Translations under genes and position numbers: made by a program
Source: Saccoglossus kowalevskii
Lineage: Eukaryota; Hemichordata; Enteropneusta; Harrimaniidae
Direction of reading: 5' to 3'
Assembly (NCBI RefSeq): GCF_000003605.2
Contig: NW_003141807.1
Coordinates: 291,580 to 355,579 of the forward strand
DNA: 64,000 bases
Notes under the pieces: generated by a model
Told to the model about the DNA's origin: nothing
The model's database searches: none
What the model saw: the letters and a program-made list of their open reading frames with translations, nothing else
Shown: one piece after another, positions 62,401 through 64,000 of the stretch
Position numbering within the stretch: the first letter of the stretch is position 1
Layout of the letters: each line of letters opens with the position of its first letter

Positions 62401-64000
62401 CAGAATATGCATTTATCACATATTATACAGGTTCAGGGTCAATTGTAAACGATAGATTAATAATAATTATACATCTATATTAATGGCATAACGCTAAACA
62501 TGAGCAACGATGCGTTATAATACCCCACCATGCTAGTTTCAAGAAGAACATGTGGCCATTGTCAGCTATACATATCTGCACAACTTTTGATCTCAGTACG
62601 GATTTACGAGCAAATCAAAGAAAAAGTCCGAGAATGTTTAAGGTTGATGTAACTTATGCAATATGAGACCCTTGGGCAGATTAATATTGTTAACCGCGTT
62701 TCGCAGTATAGCGGTTAACTATTGTCTGTTCGTGATAGCAAACAGACGGGTATGGTATGTGGGGTCATGTGACAAGGGGTATTTAAGTGGAGGACAGAAG
62801 GTTGAATGTCAATCCAGAGTTAGCGGGACCAGCACAATATAAACGTGACCTTGATAATGAGATTCTGTCTTTCCTGAGTGTTCAAATAATAGAAGCTGAC
62901 ATTTTTGGACTAACGTTATGTAATTGAAACACAAGCCACAAGTATTAGATGGCTTACAAAAGAGGCTATAGTTAATATGGGCAAATGATTTGCTTGAGCC
63001 ATTGGTAAATTTATGGAATTGATTTTGCTGTGATAATGTATACATGTATGAACAATTATATGAATATGGTGTTGTGTGTTATAGGAAGTAGGTGATGTCT
63101 TAAGTCTTTTGGTTATGTCATTTGAATCAAGAGGGGGAGGTTAAAGTAGGCACATTATTCGTTCCCATGTGGCAGTCGACCTCTTTCGGACAGTGATATG
63201 CCCGGCTGACAATATATATGCAATTGAAGTGGAACTATTGGAAAGATTACTACTAGTATCACATGTGAATACAGTACATAGTACAAAAAAAAAAAAAAAA
63301 AAATGCCACAATGGCTTATTCAATGAGACTTGCAATTTCTATCTGGCGGCGTTACACATTTGTTTTGTATAAATGTTTTGGCACAAGAAGCTATGATGTA
63401 AGAGTTATTAACAGAGTGTTTTTGTTTCAGGTCTGAGCCTGAGCCTGGAAGACGTCCTATTAGGCTGAGGAAGTATTACTTTGTTTAATCGTGCAGCAAA
63501 AATACTACTGTAACAATCAAGAACTTTGCGTATATCAAGAATGGAAACACAATTATAGGCAATGAAGGGTCACTTTTGTATTTTTTCCTGATTTGTTTTG
63601 AATGTTTGCTTAGAGTCCTGTTTATACAATTACCTGGTCGCATGTTACAGTGGGCTACGGTTATCCGACCATCCATCTTTTTATTGATAGTCTATCCAAG
63701 CATAATTTTTGTTGAATCTAGAGAAGACTCTGTATCTGTAGAAATATTTTGAAGTCGCTTTGTAAGAAATACTCATGTACAGTTTTGTTAATTTCAAGAG
63801 TTTTTAATTTTCTATGTTATTTACGAAAACCACAAGTTATTTTTCATTTCTCAGTTAAAACTGAGCAGTACAAACAGGGTAATACAGTCGTTATTTCTAG
63901 ACTCGATTGAGTTGCGTGCTCTGTAAAAAATGTTATATTCACGTCATCTGAATATCTGTTAGTCAAGCGTCTTCGTGAAGTGCGTGGCGATGATGCTTTA
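62401..64000. other. No confident gene; possible exon and poly(A) run near the right edge
   Basis: An open plus-strand segment at 62790-62930, a run of 19 A at 63285-63303 and an exon-like segment at 63431-63488 (after TTTTTGTTTCAG, short frame to TAA) are present. None has homology I recognise. A plus-strand gene may continue beyond the window. Confidence 0.35.
62689..62747. other. Two adjacent small hairpins
   Basis: The first has 9-bp arms GTTAACCGC (62689-62697) and GCGGTTAAC (62711-62719) around a 13-nt loop. The second has 7-bp arms GTCTGTT (62724-62730) and AACAGAC (62741-62747) around a 10-nt loop. Both stems are perfect and lie four bases apart. The function is unknown. Confidence 0.65.

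Overview
The window looks like nuclear DNA of an invertebrate metazoan. It is AT-rich and gene-poor, its genes are split by GT-AG introns, and it carries short non-autonomous transposons, microsatellites and a LINE relic. The best taxonomic hint is a homeobox gene of the rough (Ro) type, a family known from arthropods and reported from amphioxus but not from vertebrates. A tandem pair of GT31 glycosyltransferases with single-exon coding regions also fits a non-vertebrate bilaterian. I cannot name the species from sequence alone.

Layout. 1-17.9 kb holds no gene I can recognise. It contains three copies of a 133-bp TTAA-flanked MITE (family 1), a cluster of TCGAGTTAC motifs, and two long (AAAT)n arrays. 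17.9-21.8 kb holds the one clearly multi-exon gene, a minus-strand rough-like homeobox gene. Its three coding exons (21516-21087, 20296-20062, 18115-17959) join in matching phases into a 273-residue protein, and a TATA box lies just upstream. 21.8-43.8 kb is a long stretch with no recognised gene and one decayed family-1 MITE. 44-51.5 kb contains a 22-bp minisatellite, several hairpins and foldbacks, three tiny palindromic insertions flanked by 7-bp direct repeats, and the first GT31 gene (48683-47622, minus). 51.5-58 kb contains a third (AAAT)n array, a plus-strand orphan exon encoding a signal peptide (52026-52101), a LINE tail with an in-frame stop, and the second GT31 gene (57495-56416, minus). 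Three copies of a second TTAA-flanked MITE family lie at 55.6, 57.6 and 62.2 kb. 58-64 kb is AT-rich with a (TACAC)n array, a double hairpin and an exon-like segment near the right edge.

How the genes relate. The two GT31 genes look like a tandem duplication: same strand, about 8 kb apart, similar sequence, and both with a splice acceptor 39-50 nt before the start codon. They should encode Golgi type II membrane enzymes adding a beta-1,3-linked sugar to glycans. The homeobox gene should encode a nuclear DNA-binding regulator and has no evident functional link to them. The most unusual material is repetitive: the micro-palindromes with 7-bp direct repeats, and the two MITE families whose different bodies share similar termini.
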